A stretch of DNA of 53,762 bases from JAQVSH01 sp964451605 (GCA_964451605.1 CAYVJA010000012.1:1-53762), one strand, 5' to 3'. Shown: positions 33,143-42,209, counted from the first letter of the stretch. A program made the numbers and translations. The notes: generated by a model from the sequence alone, not told the origin.

Positions 33143-34509
33143 TAATCAGCCCTGAATAAATAGAAAAACCCCTTAAATACCCCGTCTTCATACCGTTTGT
33201 CCTGTTGAGGACGCTTATCGTCGGGGTCCCAGCCGGTAGCTTTGATTACATAAATGTATGCCCCGTCGGCAGCTTTGGCTCCCTTATCGGTAGTACCGTC
33301 CCAACCCTGCCAACTGTTCAGATCATTACCCTTATAACTGTAAATCTGTTTACCTGAACGGGTAAAAATATAGATTTCGAAATGTTTAATGGACACCCCG
33401 TACATCTTAAAATAGGGATTGGCACCACCCGGAGTAAAGACATTGGGCACCTGCAGGAGCGATCGTTCCACTGTAATCTCCACCTGCATGCTGTCGCGGC
33501 AAACCGGAACCTGCACCCCGTTTACCCTGCCCATCTTTTCGACAGTCATAACCGGCCTGTAAGGGAACTTATCGTAGGCATTGGGTCGCGGAGTAGTGTA
33601 GGTATAATCGGCAGCCGTAAAGGATTCTACCGATTTATCCTCATGATCGAGCACCAGAACGGCTCTGTCGAAATTCAGCGACTGGTTAGAAAAATGAACC
33701 AGCAACGGAGCCGACATCTTCCCGTTTGCATCAGTTACCGGCTCGGCATGTAACTCGGCACGAGGGCGGATAGAGGCATGAAAGAGGTGATCGGAATAGC
33801 TTTCGCCCGAAAAAGGATCGGTAACCTGCACCGTAAAACGGGTATCGACATAGGGCGGATTAACCACCCGACAGGTAGGCTTCCCGTTTATCAGATCGGA
33901 GGGCTGAAGCGCCGGAGCTCCCGACCATGAAAAGAAAAAATAGCGATTCAACAGATTGGCCTCGAAATCGGAATAGAGCTCGCCAGTATAGGGATTGTAG
34001 TAGTTAAAAGGCTGAACCAAAGCGGGCCTGCTTACCAGAAAAAGGTTCTGGCAGGTAAAGGATCCAAACGGCAAATTGCCCGCCCCATCCTTCTCGAGCG
34101 AGAGGGTAAGCCCTTTATATTGATAGCACCAGGCCACAAACGAAGTGTCGGCCATTCCGGGTCCGGAAATGGTAACCTTGTAGCCGCCGTCGGAAAGATC
34201 GGGAACCGTAGAAGAGGAGCCGGTGGCAGTATGAAAAACTGAACCAAATGAGGTGCCCGAAGGGTCGTATTTCTGCCAGCGGAAAGTAAGCGAAGCCCCG
34301 TTGCCCTCCAGCCGGGCGGTGAGCGAAGGCATATCGGGATAAAAGAGATAGACAGAGTCGAGCACCAGTCCGTTTCGGGGGAAGTATGAGACAGCAATCT
34401 TTGCCTTTGCTGCAGGGGCATAAATCTGTGCGGCGGCACTGTAACAAAGAAACAGCAAGAAGATGACTCCTCCCGCAAAGAGGAGACCGGCTCGTCCGAA
34501 TGGGTTCAT
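33142..34509 (-). CDS. Secreted protein with gliding-motility C-terminal (type B T9SS) domain
   Basis: The roughly 455-residue protein has a signal peptide (MNPFGRAGLLFAGGVIFLLFLCYSAAAQ is the start region) and several Ig-like or PKD-like beta domains. The C-terminal domain VPNVFTPGGANPYFKM, then FEIYIFTRSGKQIYSYKG and WDGTTDKGAKAADGAYIYVI, is the CHU_C/gliding-motility domain. It directs export by the type 9 secretion system and attachment or release at the surface. I chose the ATG at 34509; a longer in-frame start at 34593 would put 28 residues before the signal peptide. Its presence implies that the organism has a type 9 secretion system elsewhere in its genome. Confidence 0.86.
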   Translation of the reverse strand: MNPFGRAGLLFAGGVIFLLFLCYSAAAQIYAPAAKAKIAVSYFPRNGLVLDSVYLFYPDMPSLTARLEGNGASLTFRWQKYDPSGTSFGSVFHTATGSSSTVPDLSDGGYKVTISGPGMADTSFVAWCYQYKGLTLSLEKDGAGNLPFGSFTCQNLFLVSRPALVQPFNYYNPYTGELYSDFEANLLNRYFFFSWSGAPALQPSDLINGKPTCRVVNPPYVDTRFTVQVTDPFSGESYSDHLFHASIRPRAELHAEPVTDANGKMSAPLLVHFSNQSLNFDRAVLVLDHEDKSVESFTAADYTYTTPRPNAYDKFPYRPVMTVEKMGRVNGVQVPVCRDSMQVEITVERSLLQVPNVFTPGGANPYFKMYGVSIKHFEIYIFTRSGKQIYSYKGNDLNSWQGWDGTTDKGAKAADGAYIYVIKATGWDPDDKRPQQDKRYEDGVFKGFFYLFRAD

Positions 34510-34603
34510 AACGCCGATGTGAGGTTTATTCCAGTGCAATAATACGGATAATTTTTGATGCAGATAGCTGTCGGGCAATCTGTGCGGTAACAACAGATTA
34601 TAG

Positions 34604-34611
34604 TACCTTTG
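34604..34611 (+). promoter_or_regulatory. -7 box of the UvrD-type helicase gene
   Basis: TACCTTTG is an exact TAnnTTTG match, 44 bases before the proposed GTG start at 34656. The -33 region is weak. Confidence 0.5.
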
Positions 34612-34655
34612 TGCCTTTACATGGCACTCCCCGTTCTATACAATTCTATATACCT

Positions 34656-36929
34656 GTGAATGATTTTCTTAACGAACTGAGCGACGTTCAGAGAGAGGCC
34701 GTTATCAACTACAAGGGGCCGGCCCTGATTATTGCCGGGGCGGGGTCGGGAAAAACCCGCGTCCTCACCTATCGGATTGCCTGGCTGCTTGAACAGGGTA
34801 TCGCCCCCCGTTCTATTCTGGCGCTCACTTTTACCAATAAGGCCGCCCGCGAAATGCGCGAGCGCATAGCCACACTGGTGGGCGAGGATACCGCCAAAAG
34901 ACTATGGATGGGAACCTTCCACTCCATCTTTGCCAGGATTCTCCGGCAGGAGTCGAGCCGCCTGCAATACCCCTCTACCTTTACCATTTACGACACCCAG
35001 GATTCGCGGAATGTGGTAAAACAGATTATTAAACAGTACCAGCTCGACGATACCATCTACAAGCCGAACGAGATTTTCGGCAGGATTTCACAGGCCAAAA
35101 ACAACCTGATCACCCCTCAGGTATATGCTGCGAACAGCCAGATTCAAGCCACAGACAAAGCCCAGGGAAAGCCGATGATTGCCCAAATCTTTTCCGACTA
35201 TGCCACCCGCTGTTTTAAGGCCGGCGCTATGGATTTCGACGACATTCTGATTCTTACCAATGTTCTTTTCCGCGACCATCCCGAAGCACTCGATAAGTAC
35301 CGCCAACATTTCCGCTACATTCTGGTAGATGAGTATCAGGACACCAACTACGCTCAGTACCTGATTGTAAAGAAACTGGCCGAGGCACACCGGAATCTCT
35401 GCGTAGTGGGCGATGATGCCCAAAGCATCTATGCCTTCCGGGGCGCCAAAATTGAAAACATTCTCAATTTCCGGAACGACTACCCCGACTACAAAGTCTA
35501 CAAGCTGGAACAGAACTACCGCTCTACCCAAACCATTGTCAACGCAGCCAACAGTGTAATAGAAAAGAATGTACGCCAGATAAAAAAACGGGTCTTTTCG
35601 AAAAACGAGGTGGGCGATCCGATCAGGGTACTCAAAACCGGATCGGACCATGAAGAGGGGCATGTTGTGGCCAATATGGTACAGGATCTAAAATATTCCA
35701 GACGACTGCACAACTCCGACTTTGCCGTATTGTACCGCACCAACGCACAGTCGAGAATTTTAGAAGAGGCGTTCCGGAAAAGAAATATCCCCTACAAGGT
35801 GTACGGAGGGCTCTCTTTTTATCAGAGAAAAGAGATCAAGGATGCCCTGGCTTACCTTAGAATCATTGTGAATCAAAGAGACAATGAAGCCTTTAAAAGG
35901 ATTATCAACTATCCTGCCAGAGGTATAGGCGACACCACCGTTTCGCGCATCGAAGAGGCAGCAGAGATGCACGGATTATCTTTGTGGGAAGTTGCCGAAA
36001 GATTGCCCGAACTGGCTCCCCAGACGGGGTCGGCTGCCCGTACCAAAGTGGCCGGCTTTCTGCAGCTTGTACAGAATATGATAGATAAAAAGGATCTGAC
36101 CGACCCTTACGAATTAGTCTATGAAGTGACTGCAGCAACCGGACTGATTCAGGATTTGCGCAGCGACAAAACCCCTGAGGGAGTGAGCCGGATTGAAAAT
36201 GTAGAGGCTTTGCTGAACGGGGTAAAAGAGTTTGTTCTGGCACGCAAAGAGGAGGAGGAACCGGCTACCCTCGAATCTTTCCTGGAGAGCATCGCCCTCC
36301 TTACCGACGACGACCAGGATAAGGAAGAGGAGCGAGACCGGGTATCACTGATGACCATCCATGCATCGAAAGGCTTAGAATTCAATACAATATTTATCAC
36401 CGGGCTGGAAGAGATGCTCTTCCCCGGCCAACAGAGTCTGGTCTCACCCAACGAACTCGAGGAGGAACGACGCCTTTTCTACGTGGCCCTCACCCGGGGT
36501 AAGTCGAGGGTAGTCCTTTCGTATGCCGAAAGCCGCTACAAATGGGGGTCACCCACCATCTGCAGCCCGAGCCGATTTTTGCAAGAGATAGACGAAGCCT
36601 ATCTGGAGGCTGTTGAATTTTCGCCGGTATCGGCCAAACCCGACGCAAAACCCGCTCCCTCATCTCCCCGACCCGACCGGTTCGCTTCCCGAAACAGCGG
36701 AAGTTTCTTCGCCAAAGCCCCGTCGGGCAACGTTGCGCAGGATAACTTCGCAGCCTCCGAACCGCAGACCATTCGCGAAGGGATGCAGGTGGAGCATCAA
36801 CGGTTTGGAAACGGGAAGGTAATGGACATTGAAGGGATCTGGCCCGACAGTAAGGCAACCGTCATTTTCGAATCGGCAGGCCGCAAACAGCTCTTACTCA
36901 AATTTGCAAAACTCAGAATCATTGAGTGA
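34656..36929 (+). CDS. UvrD/PcrA-type 3'-5' DNA helicase
   Basis: The roughly 757-residue superfamily 1 helicase acts in DNA repair and replication restart. Motifs run in order: NELSDVQREAV (Q-motif), AGAGSGKTRVLTYRI (Walker A), ALTFTNKAAREMRER, LVDEYQDTNYAQY (Walker B), VVGDDAQSIYAFRGA, LEQNYRSTQTIV, LMTIHASKGLEFNTIF and FYVALTRGKSRVVLSYA. A disordered Pro/Ser-rich linker near residue 660 precedes a C-terminal PcrA-like domain (EGMQVEHQRFGNGKV). I chose the GTG at 34656 (GTG AAT GAT) because family proteins start MNDFLNEL; codons before it belong to the leader. It is a single gene. Confidence 0.93.
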   Translation: MNDFLNELSDVQREAVINYKGPALIIAGAGSGKTRVLTYRIAWLLEQGIAPRSILALTFTNKAAREMRERIATLVGEDTAKRLWMGTFHSIFARILRQESSRLQYPSTFTIYDTQDSRNVVKQIIKQYQLDDTIYKPNEIFGRISQAKNNLITPQVYAANSQIQATDKAQGKPMIAQIFSDYATRCFKAGAMDFDDILILTNVLFRDHPEALDKYRQHFRYILVDEYQDTNYAQYLIVKKLAEAHRNLCVVGDDAQSIYAFRGAKIENILNFRNDYPDYKVYKLEQNYRSTQTIVNAANSVIEKNVRQIKKRVFSKNEVGDPIRVLKTGSDHEEGHVVANMVQDLKYSRRLHNSDFAVLYRTNAQSRILEEAFRKRNIPYKVYGGLSFYQRKEIKDALAYLRIIVNQRDNEAFKRIINYPARGIGDTTVSRIEEAAEMHGLSLWEVAERLPELAPQTGSAARTKVAGFLQLVQNMIDKKDLTDPYELVYEVTAATGLIQDLRSDKTPEGVSRIENVEALLNGVKEFVLARKEEEEPATLESFLESIALLTDDDQDKEEERDRVSLMTIHASKGLEFNTIFITGLEEMLFPGQQSLVSPNELEEERRLFYVALTRGKSRVVLSYAESRYKWGSPTICSPSRFLQEIDEAYLEAVEFSPVSAKPDAKPAPSSPRPDRFASRNSGSFFAKAPSGNVAQDNFAASEPQTIREGMQVEHQRFGNGKVMDIEGIWPDSKATVIFESAGRKQLLLKFAKLRIIE

Positions 36930-36988
36930 AACGTTTGGGGATGGGGAAAAAAAAGCGTGCAAAAATTCCTTAATATGAAAATTAATGA

Positions 36989-36996
36989 TACTTTTG
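36989..36996 (+). promoter_or_regulatory. -7 box of the rplM-rpsI-rpsB-tsf genes
   Basis: TACTTTTG is an exact match, 63 bases before the rplM start. The leader holds a nine-codon ATG-initiated frame (37013-37042) ending in TAA. Confidence 0.55.
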
Positions 36997-37058
36997 CAAT
37001 CCGTAATTCAGGATGAAAGAACTGTATTTGGCTATTAATTAAAAACTTAAGCACTAAG

Positions 37059-37514
37059 GTGGATACTTTAAGCTATAAAACTGTATCGGTCAACAAGGCT
37101 ACCGCTCAAAAAGAATGGGTAGTGGTTGACGCACAAAATCAGGTAGTAGGTCGTTTGTGTGCGCAAATTGCACTGGTATTGCGCGGAAAACACAAACCCA
37201 GTTACACTCCCCACGTTGATTGTGGCGACAATGTAATTGTAATCAATGCCGACAAAGTCCGTTTCACGGGCAAAAAGATGGATCAGAAAGAGTATGTCAG
37301 ACATACCGGTTACCCCGGTGGACAGCGCTTTACCAAAGCTGGCGAACTCTTAACCAAGAAGCCTATTGCAGTGGTCGAGAAAGCCGTTAAAGGCATGCTT
37401 CCCAAAAATCGTCTGGGAGCCGAACTTTTCCGTAACCTGTATGTATATCAGGGAAGCGAACATCCTCATGCAGCACAACAACCCAAAGAAATCAATCTTA
37501 ACGCAATCAGATAA
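37059..37514 (+). CDS. rplM: Ribosomal protein uL13
   Basis: The 151-residue large-subunit protein begins DTLSYKTVSVNKATAQKEWV. It carries NQVVGRLCAQIALVLRGKHK and HTGYPGGQRFTKAGELL, and the C-terminal NLYVYQGSEHPHAAQQP. The start is a GTG at 37059, supported by the conserved family N-terminus immediately after it. rpsI follows 5 bases later, the usual pair in bacteria. Confidence 0.97.
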   Translation: MDTLSYKTVSVNKATAQKEWVVVDAQNQVVGRLCAQIALVLRGKHKPSYTPHVDCGDNVIVINADKVRFTGKKMDQKEYVRHTGYPGGQRFTKAGELLTKKPIAVVEKAVKGMLPKNRLGAELFRNLYVYQGSEHPHAAQQPKEINLNAIR

Positions 37515-37519
37515 TCAGT

Positions 37520-37906
37520 ATGGAAATCATCAACGCTATCGGAAGAAGAAAAGCTGCTGTTGCCCGAGTTTACGTGAGTGAAGGGAAGGGGAACATTACC
37601 ATAAACAACAAAGATTTCAAGGTCTATTTCCCGATCGGCATTTTACAATCTGTTGTGGAGCAGCCTCTGAACCTGCTTGAGGTGAATGGAAAATACGACA
37701 TCAAAGCCTCCCTCGACGGAGGAGGTTTCAAAGGACAAGCCGAAGCGCTCCGCCTTGCGCTCTCCCGTGCTATGGTTAAGATTGATGAAACCTGCAAACC
37801 CAAACTGAAAGCTGCCGGCATGATGACCCGCGACCCGCGTGAGGTGGAAAGAAAGAAACCCGGCCAGCCGAAAGCCCGCAGAAGATTCCAGTTCAGCAAA
37901 CGTTAA
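37520..37906 (+). CDS. rpsI: Ribosomal protein uS9
   Basis: The 128-residue small-subunit protein has the start EIINAIGRRKAAVARVYVSE. A conserved middle GGGFKGQAEALRLALSRAMV follows. The basic C-terminal tail KKPGQPKARRRFQFSKR reaches the P-site tRNA. It is linked to rplM by a 5-base gap. Confidence 0.98.
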   Translation: MEIINAIGRRKAAVARVYVSEGKGNITINNKDFKVYFPIGILQSVVEQPLNLLEVNGKYDIKASLDGGGFKGQAEALRLALSRAMVKIDETCKPKLKAAGMMTRDPREVERKKPGQPKARRRFQFSKR

Positions 37907-37939
37907 TTTCCTGACGTACATCCTGTTTTACCTATAATA

Positions 37940-37978
37940 GCCGGGACCTGCCTGTGATTCATCCGGTGGCTACCCGGC
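37940..37978 (+). promoter_or_regulatory. Candidate structured leader before rpsB
   Basis: In the 99-base rpsI-rpsB spacer, GCCGGG (37940-37945) pairs with CCCGGC (37973-37978) around a 27-base loop. Ribosomal protein operons often carry leader RNAs bound by their own protein; here that is only a suggestion. Confidence 0.3.
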
Positions 37979-38005
37979 CATTGCAAACCGTTCACAAAAA
38001 AGACT

Positions 38006-38878
38006 ATGTCAAAAGTAACCGTAGAACAAATGCTCGATGCCGGAGTACACTTCGGACATCTCAAGCGCAAATGGAATCCCAAAATGGCTCCCTACATCTT
38101 TATGGAGCGCAACGGGATCCACATTATCGACCTGCAAAAAACGCTGGTTAAACTCGACGAAGCCGCTCTGGCCATGCGTCAGATTGCCCGTTCCGGCAGA
38201 AAAATCCTTTTCGTTGCTACAAAGAAGCAGGCAAAAGACATTGTAGCCCAGATGGTTAGCGAAGTCAACATGCCTTATGTTACTGAACGCTGGCCCGGTG
38301 GGATGTTAACCAACTTCCCCACTATCCGGAAAGCCGTTAAGAAGATGGGAAGCATCGACAAAATGGCTACCGACGGCACCTTCGAGAACATGTCGAAAAG
38401 AGAGCGTCTGCAGATTACCCGTCAGCGTCAGAAACTGGAAAAGAACCTGGGTAGTATCGCCGACCTTTCGCGTCTTCCTGCCGCCCTTTTCGTAATTGAT
38501 ATCTCGAAAGAGAACATTGCCGTTCGTGAAGCCCGTCGTCTGAACATTCCTGTTTTCGGAATTGTCGATACCAATGCCGATCCCGATCTGGTAGACTTCC
38601 CGATTCCCGCCAACGACGATGCCTCAAACTCTATTGCAGTCATTATGGGTGCAGTAATTGAGTCGATTAAAGAGGGTCTTGGCGAACGCAAACTGGAACG
38701 CGAAAAAGAGGAACAGAAGGCCGAAGCCGCCAGACCTGAAAAGACGCGTGCCCGCAAGAGCGCTCCCAAAACTGTTTTGGCCGACGATGAAGAGGAACTC
38801 CCTGTACCTGCCAAGGTTAAGGCTCCCGTTGCCACCAAGGCTCCTTTGCAGAAGAAGGTTAGAAAAGAAGAGGATTGA
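38006..38878 (+). CDS. rpsB: Ribosomal protein uS2
   Basis: The 290-residue protein has the canonical S2 body: QMLDAGVHFGHLKRKWNPKM, FVATKKQAKDIV, RWPGGMLTNFPTIR, then FVIDISKENIAVREARRLN and VDTNADPDLVDFPIPANDD. After about residue 230 there is a low-complexity tail of roughly 55 residues rich in Glu, Lys, Ala and Pro. That tail is longer than in typical bacterial S2 and likely disordered. It is followed by tsf, the universal pairing. Confidence 0.97.
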   Translation: MSKVTVEQMLDAGVHFGHLKRKWNPKMAPYIFMERNGIHIIDLQKTLVKLDEAALAMRQIARSGRKILFVATKKQAKDIVAQMVSEVNMPYVTERWPGGMLTNFPTIRKAVKKMGSIDKMATDGTFENMSKRERLQITRQRQKLEKNLGSIADLSRLPAALFVIDISKENIAVREARRLNIPVFGIVDTNADPDLVDFPIPANDDASNSIAVIMGAVIESIKEGLGERKLEREKEEQKAEAARPEKTRARKSAPKTVLADDEEELPVPAKVKAPVATKAPLQKKVRKEED

Positions 38879-38904
38879 TTCTCGTTACTCTAAAAGATAA
38901 TATT

Positions 38905-39744
38905 ATGGCTATTAGCGCAGCAGAAGTTGCTAAATTAAGAAAAATGACCGGAGCCGGCATGATGGATTGCAAGAAGGCTCTGGAGGAGAGCGGAGGCGAT
39001 TACGAAAAAGCCGTAGAAGTTATCCGGAAAAAAGGACAGTTGGTTGCCAGCAAACGTGCCGACCGTGAAGCAACGGAAGGTTGCGTTCTCTCGGGCGTAT
39101 CGTCCGATGGCAAGTCGGGTGCTGTAGTGGTACTCAACTGCGAAACCGACTTTGTGGCAAAAAATGAAGACTTTGTAAAATTCACCAAAGGCATCCTTGA
39201 GGCAGCCCTCACCTCTAAACCCGAAAATATGGAAGCCCTCAAAGCGCTTTCTGTTAACGGGACCACTATAGCCAACGGAATTAACGACCGTCTGGCTGCC
39301 ATTGGCGAAAAAATCGAACTCTCTGCCTTTGATACGCTTCAGGCCGAACAGGTAGTTGCTTACATCCATCCGGGAAACAAACTGGCTTGCGTAGTAGGTT
39401 TCAACCAGACGCTTTCCAATATCCAGACCGGTAAAGATGTTGCCATGCAGGTAGCCGCTATGAATCCCGTAGCAGTTTGCAAGGAGTCTGTTCCCCTTTC
39501 GGTTGTGGAAAAAGAAAAAGAGATTGCTAAGGAGCAAACCCTGAACGATCCCCGCAATCAGGGAAAACCCGAGGTAATTGTAGCCCGTATTGCCGAAGGA
39601 AAACTGGAGAAATTCTTCAAGGACAATACCCTGATGAGCCAGGAATTCATTAAAGATTCGAAGCTGACAGTAGCACAATACATCGAATCGGCACAAAAAG
39701 GGTTACTTGTAACCGGTTTCATTCGTCAACAATTGGGCGAATAA
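38905..39744 (+). CDS. tsf: Translation elongation factor EF-Ts
   Basis: The 279-residue guanine-nucleotide exchange factor for EF-Tu has the N-terminal UBA-like domain with AEVAKLRKMTGAGMMDCKKA and GDYEKAVEVIRKKG. The core has VLNCETDFVAKNEDF, which contains the TDF residues that dislodge Mg from EF-Tu. The C-terminal part has QEFIKDSKLTVAQYI. I chose the ATG at 38905 because the ten codons before it are not conserved. A strong terminator follows. Confidence 0.97.
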   Translation: MAISAAEVAKLRKMTGAGMMDCKKALEESGGDYEKAVEVIRKKGQLVASKRADREATEGCVLSGVSSDGKSGAVVVLNCETDFVAKNEDFVKFTKGILEAALTSKPENMEALKALSVNGTTIANGINDRLAAIGEKIELSAFDTLQAEQVVAYIHPGNKLACVVGFNQTLSNIQTGKDVAMQVAAMNPVAVCKESVPLSVVEKEKEIAKEQTLNDPRNQGKPEVIVARIAEGKLEKFFKDNTLMSQEFIKDSKLTVAQYIESAQKGLLVTGFIRQQLGE

Positions 39745-39767
39745 CAGGTTCAATCCGCATCATACAG

Positions 39768-39800
39768 AAAAGGTGTTCCGGTTTCCGGAACACCTTTTTT
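39768..39800 (+). terminator. Strong terminator after tsf
   Basis: AAAGGTGTTCCGG / CCGGAACACCTTT has a 3-base loop and a T-run. It closes the ribosomal protein operon. The roughly 200 bases between it and pyrH hold no gene; there is only a weak -7-like TAACTTTA (39916-39923) and short inverted repeats. Confidence 0.92.
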
Positions 39801-40004
39801 CATGAACCGAGCATGTATTTCTCAATTCGCAAACTTGCATGAACATATTCAACATGCGAGCTCCATCCGTCCTTTAGGAATCAATTATGTTCGGATGAAA
39901 CTTCACAAAGTTTACTAACTTTACGCTCACGCCCCTTCGGCAGGAAAAACCGGAAAAGGGCACTGTAACCGCTTCAGATTCAGAATCGATAACCTTACAG
40001 CAGA

Positions 40005-40718
40005 ATGATCAGAAAATATAACAGGGTACTGTTAAAACTCAGCGGAGAGGCGCTGATGGCCAATAAACCGTACGGCATCGACACAGAGCGTCTTATGGAG
40101 TATGCCGGTCAAATAAAAGAGGCTGCCGATACGGGCGTAAAAATTGGCATCGTGATAGGAGGCGGGAACATCTTCCGCGGGTTACAGGGAACAAGCCGGG
40201 GTTTCGATCGGATCAAAGGCGATTATATGGGCATGCTGGCCACGGTAATCAACGGCCTGGCCATGCAATCGGCACTCGAACAGACAGGAGTTTCAACCAC
40301 ACTGCTTACTGCCATTAAAATGGAACCGATTGGCGAGGGTTACAGCCCCAAGAGGGTTCAAGAGGCCTTCGACCGTAACGAAGTGGTGATTTTTTCGGCA
40401 GGTACGGGCAACCCCTACTTTACCACCGATACCGCTTCGGCCTTGCGGGCAGTTGAGATGGGAGCCGATGTGATGCTGAAAGGAACCCGGGTTGACGGTG
40501 TCTATACGGCCGATCCGGAAAAAGATGGTACTGCCGTAAAATATGCCACCCTTACCATGGAGGAGGCCTACAACAAGGGGCTGAAAATTATGGATCTCAC
40601 CGCCATAACCCTCTGCAGAGAAAACCGGATTCCGATTGTGGTCTTCGATATGAATACCCGGGGAAATTTGATGGATTTGCTGCAGGGCAAGCCGATTGGC
40701 ACTGTGGTTACCCCTTAG
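40005..40718 (+). CDS. pyrH: UMP kinase
   Basis: The 237-residue cytoplasmic amino-acid-kinase-fold enzyme phosphorylates UMP. Motifs are LLKLSGEALMANKPYGID (ATP/phosphate binding), IGIVIGGGNIFRG, GTGNPYFTTDTASALRA with the UMP-binding Thr/Asp, and KGTRVDGVYTADPEKD. It is followed 50 bases later by frr, a common linkage. The 5' region has no strong promoter match. Confidence 0.97.
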   Translation: MIRKYNRVLLKLSGEALMANKPYGIDTERLMEYAGQIKEAADTGVKIGIVIGGGNIFRGLQGTSRGFDRIKGDYMGMLATVINGLAMQSALEQTGVSTTLLTAIKMEPIGEGYSPKRVQEAFDRNEVVIFSAGTGNPYFTTDTASALRAVEMGADVMLKGTRVDGVYTADPEKDGTAVKYATLTMEEAYNKGLKIMDLTAITLCRENRIPIVVFDMNTRGNLMDLLQGKPIGTVVTP

Positions 40719-40735
40719 TCTCAGACAAAAAAAGC

Positions 40736-40743
40736 TATCTTTG
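40736..40743 (+). promoter_or_regulatory. -7 box before frr
   Basis: TATCTTTG is an exact TAnnTTTG match, 25 bases before the ATG at 40769. Frr could therefore be expressed apart from pyrH. Confidence 0.5.
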
Positions 40744-40768
40744 TGTAAACCGTTCAAACATAGAATCC

Positions 40769-41332
40769 ATGACCGAAGAAGTTGCACTCTACTACGAAGA
40801 TGCGGAAGAAAGAATGAAGAAGGCCGTTGATTTTCTGGCATCCGAACTGGCAAAACTACGTGCAGGAAAAGCCTCGACAGCTATACTCGACGGCATCCAT
40901 GTCGACTATTACGGCTCAACCACCCCGCTTAGCCAGGTTGCTAACCTAAATACCCCCGATGCACGTACCCTGGTAATCCAGCCTTGGGAGAAGAAGATGA
41001 TTCCGGCCATCGAGAAGGCCATTTTCGCGGCCAATATCGGCCTCACCCCCATGAACAACGGCGAAGTGGTACGACTCTCTATCCCGCCGCTTACCGAAGA
41101 GCGAAGAAAAGGGTTGGTAAAACAGGCAAAGGCCGAAAGTGAAGTGGCACGCGTCTCCCTTCGCAATACACGGCGCGAAACCATCGAGGTATACAAAAAG
41201 ATGGTAAAACAGGGCCTCTCCGAAGATCTCGAAAAAGATGCCTCGGCCCGTATCGACAAGCTCACAGATATCTACAGTAAGAAAATCGACGAAGTGCTGG
41301 CCAGAAAAGAGGAAGAGATTATGACCATCTAA
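40769..41332 (+). CDS. frr: Ribosome recycling factor
   Basis: The 187-residue protein splits post-termination ribosomes together with EF-G. It has the three-helix bundle domain (ELAKLRAGKASTAILDGIHVDYYG) and the small beta domain (LVIQPWEKKMIPAIEKAI). The signature PPLTEERRKGLVKQAK is followed by VSLRNTRRETIEV. Length and order match the family exactly. Confidence 0.97.
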   Translation: MTEEVALYYEDAEERMKKAVDFLASELAKLRAGKASTAILDGIHVDYYGSTTPLSQVANLNTPDARTLVIQPWEKKMIPAIEKAIFAANIGLTPMNNGEVVRLSIPPLTEERRKGLVKQAKAESEVARVSLRNTRRETIEVYKKMVKQGLSEDLEKDASARIDKLTDIYSKKIDEVLARKEEEIMTI

Positions 41333-41357
41333 CCGGGATCGGAAAAATTTAGCAGTT

Positions 41358-42209
41358 ATGGATCTTCTCTCTATTGTTTGGAATGCCGACCCGAATATGC
41401 TCACGTTGGGGCCGTTTACCATAAGATGGTATGGCATCCTGTTCGCAGCCTCCTTCTTTTTTGGATACCTTCTGTTTGTGCGTTTCTTTTCGTTCGAGAA
41501 GATCCCTATGGAAGAGCTGGATGCACTCACCGGCTATATGGCTATTGGCACCGTGTTGGGCGCCAGGTTAGGCCATTGCTTTTTTTATGAGCCCCTCTAC
41601 TATTTGCAAAATCCACTGGAAATCATCAAAGTTTGGCATGGCGGCCTGGCCAGTCACGGTGCGGCAATTGGCATTCTGACTGCACTTTGGTTCTTTTCCC
41701 GAAAACATGGCCGCCCTTACTTCTGGATTGTCGACAGGATAGTTATCGTAGTGGCCCTTGCAGGCTTCTTTATCCGCTGGGGGAATTTTATGAATTCCGA
41801 AATCTACGGTCGTGAAACCTCTCTCCCCTGGGGTACCATCTTTGAACGGGCCGGAGAGGTGTTGCCGAAACATCCCACCCAGATTTATGAAGCATTGGCC
41901 TATCTCTCTATCTTTGCCGGGCTCTTCCTGCTTTACCGGAAAAAGGGCTATGCCCCGCCTCACGCCCTGCTGTTCGGCCTCTTTCTGGCCGCTGTCTTCG
42001 GATTTCGGTTTCTGGTTGAATTCATTAAGGAGCCCCAGGTTGCCTTCGAGGCATCTATGGCACTCAATATGGGTCAACTTCTAAGCATTCCCTTTGTGCT
42101 TGCGGGGATTGGCCTGATGATCTATGCCATGCGCAATCAAAACCAGACCGCTTCGGCACTCCCCTCGCGCGTAGAGGCATCGGTAAAAAAGGGAAGAAAG
42201 GTTGTCTGA
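41358..42209 (+). CDS. lgt: Prolipoprotein diacylglyceryl transferase
   Basis: The 283-residue inner-membrane enzyme moves diacylglycerol from phosphatidylglycerol onto the lipobox Cys of prolipoproteins. About seven membrane helices are visible. Motifs include IRWYGILFAASFFFGYLLF, GARLGHCFFYEP, HGGLASHGAAIG (with the catalytic His) and FIRWGNFMNSEIYGRE (lgt signature). HPTQIYEALAYL follows. The many lipoproteins in this window are its substrates. It ends one base before the convergent transglycosylase gene. Confidence 0.96.
   Translation: MDLLSIVWNADPNMLTLGPFTIRWYGILFAASFFFGYLLFVRFFSFEKIPMEELDALTGYMAIGTVLGARLGHCFFYEPLYYLQNPLEIIKVWHGGLASHGAAIGILTALWFFSRKHGRPYFWIVDRIVIVVALAGFFIRWGNFMNSEIYGRETSLPWGTIFERAGEVLPKHPTQIYEALAYLSIFAGLFLLYRKKGYAPPHALLFGLFLAAVFGFRFLVEFIKEPQVAFEASMALNMGQLLSIPFVLAGIGLMIYAMRNQNQTASALPSRVEASVKKGRKVV

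Noticed and set aside
39801..40004. Hidden small gene or riboswitch before pyrH
   Set aside because: There is no convincing open frame. Short inverted repeats (for example CTTGCATG with CATGCGAG) are imperfect, and no known riboswitch core was recognised.
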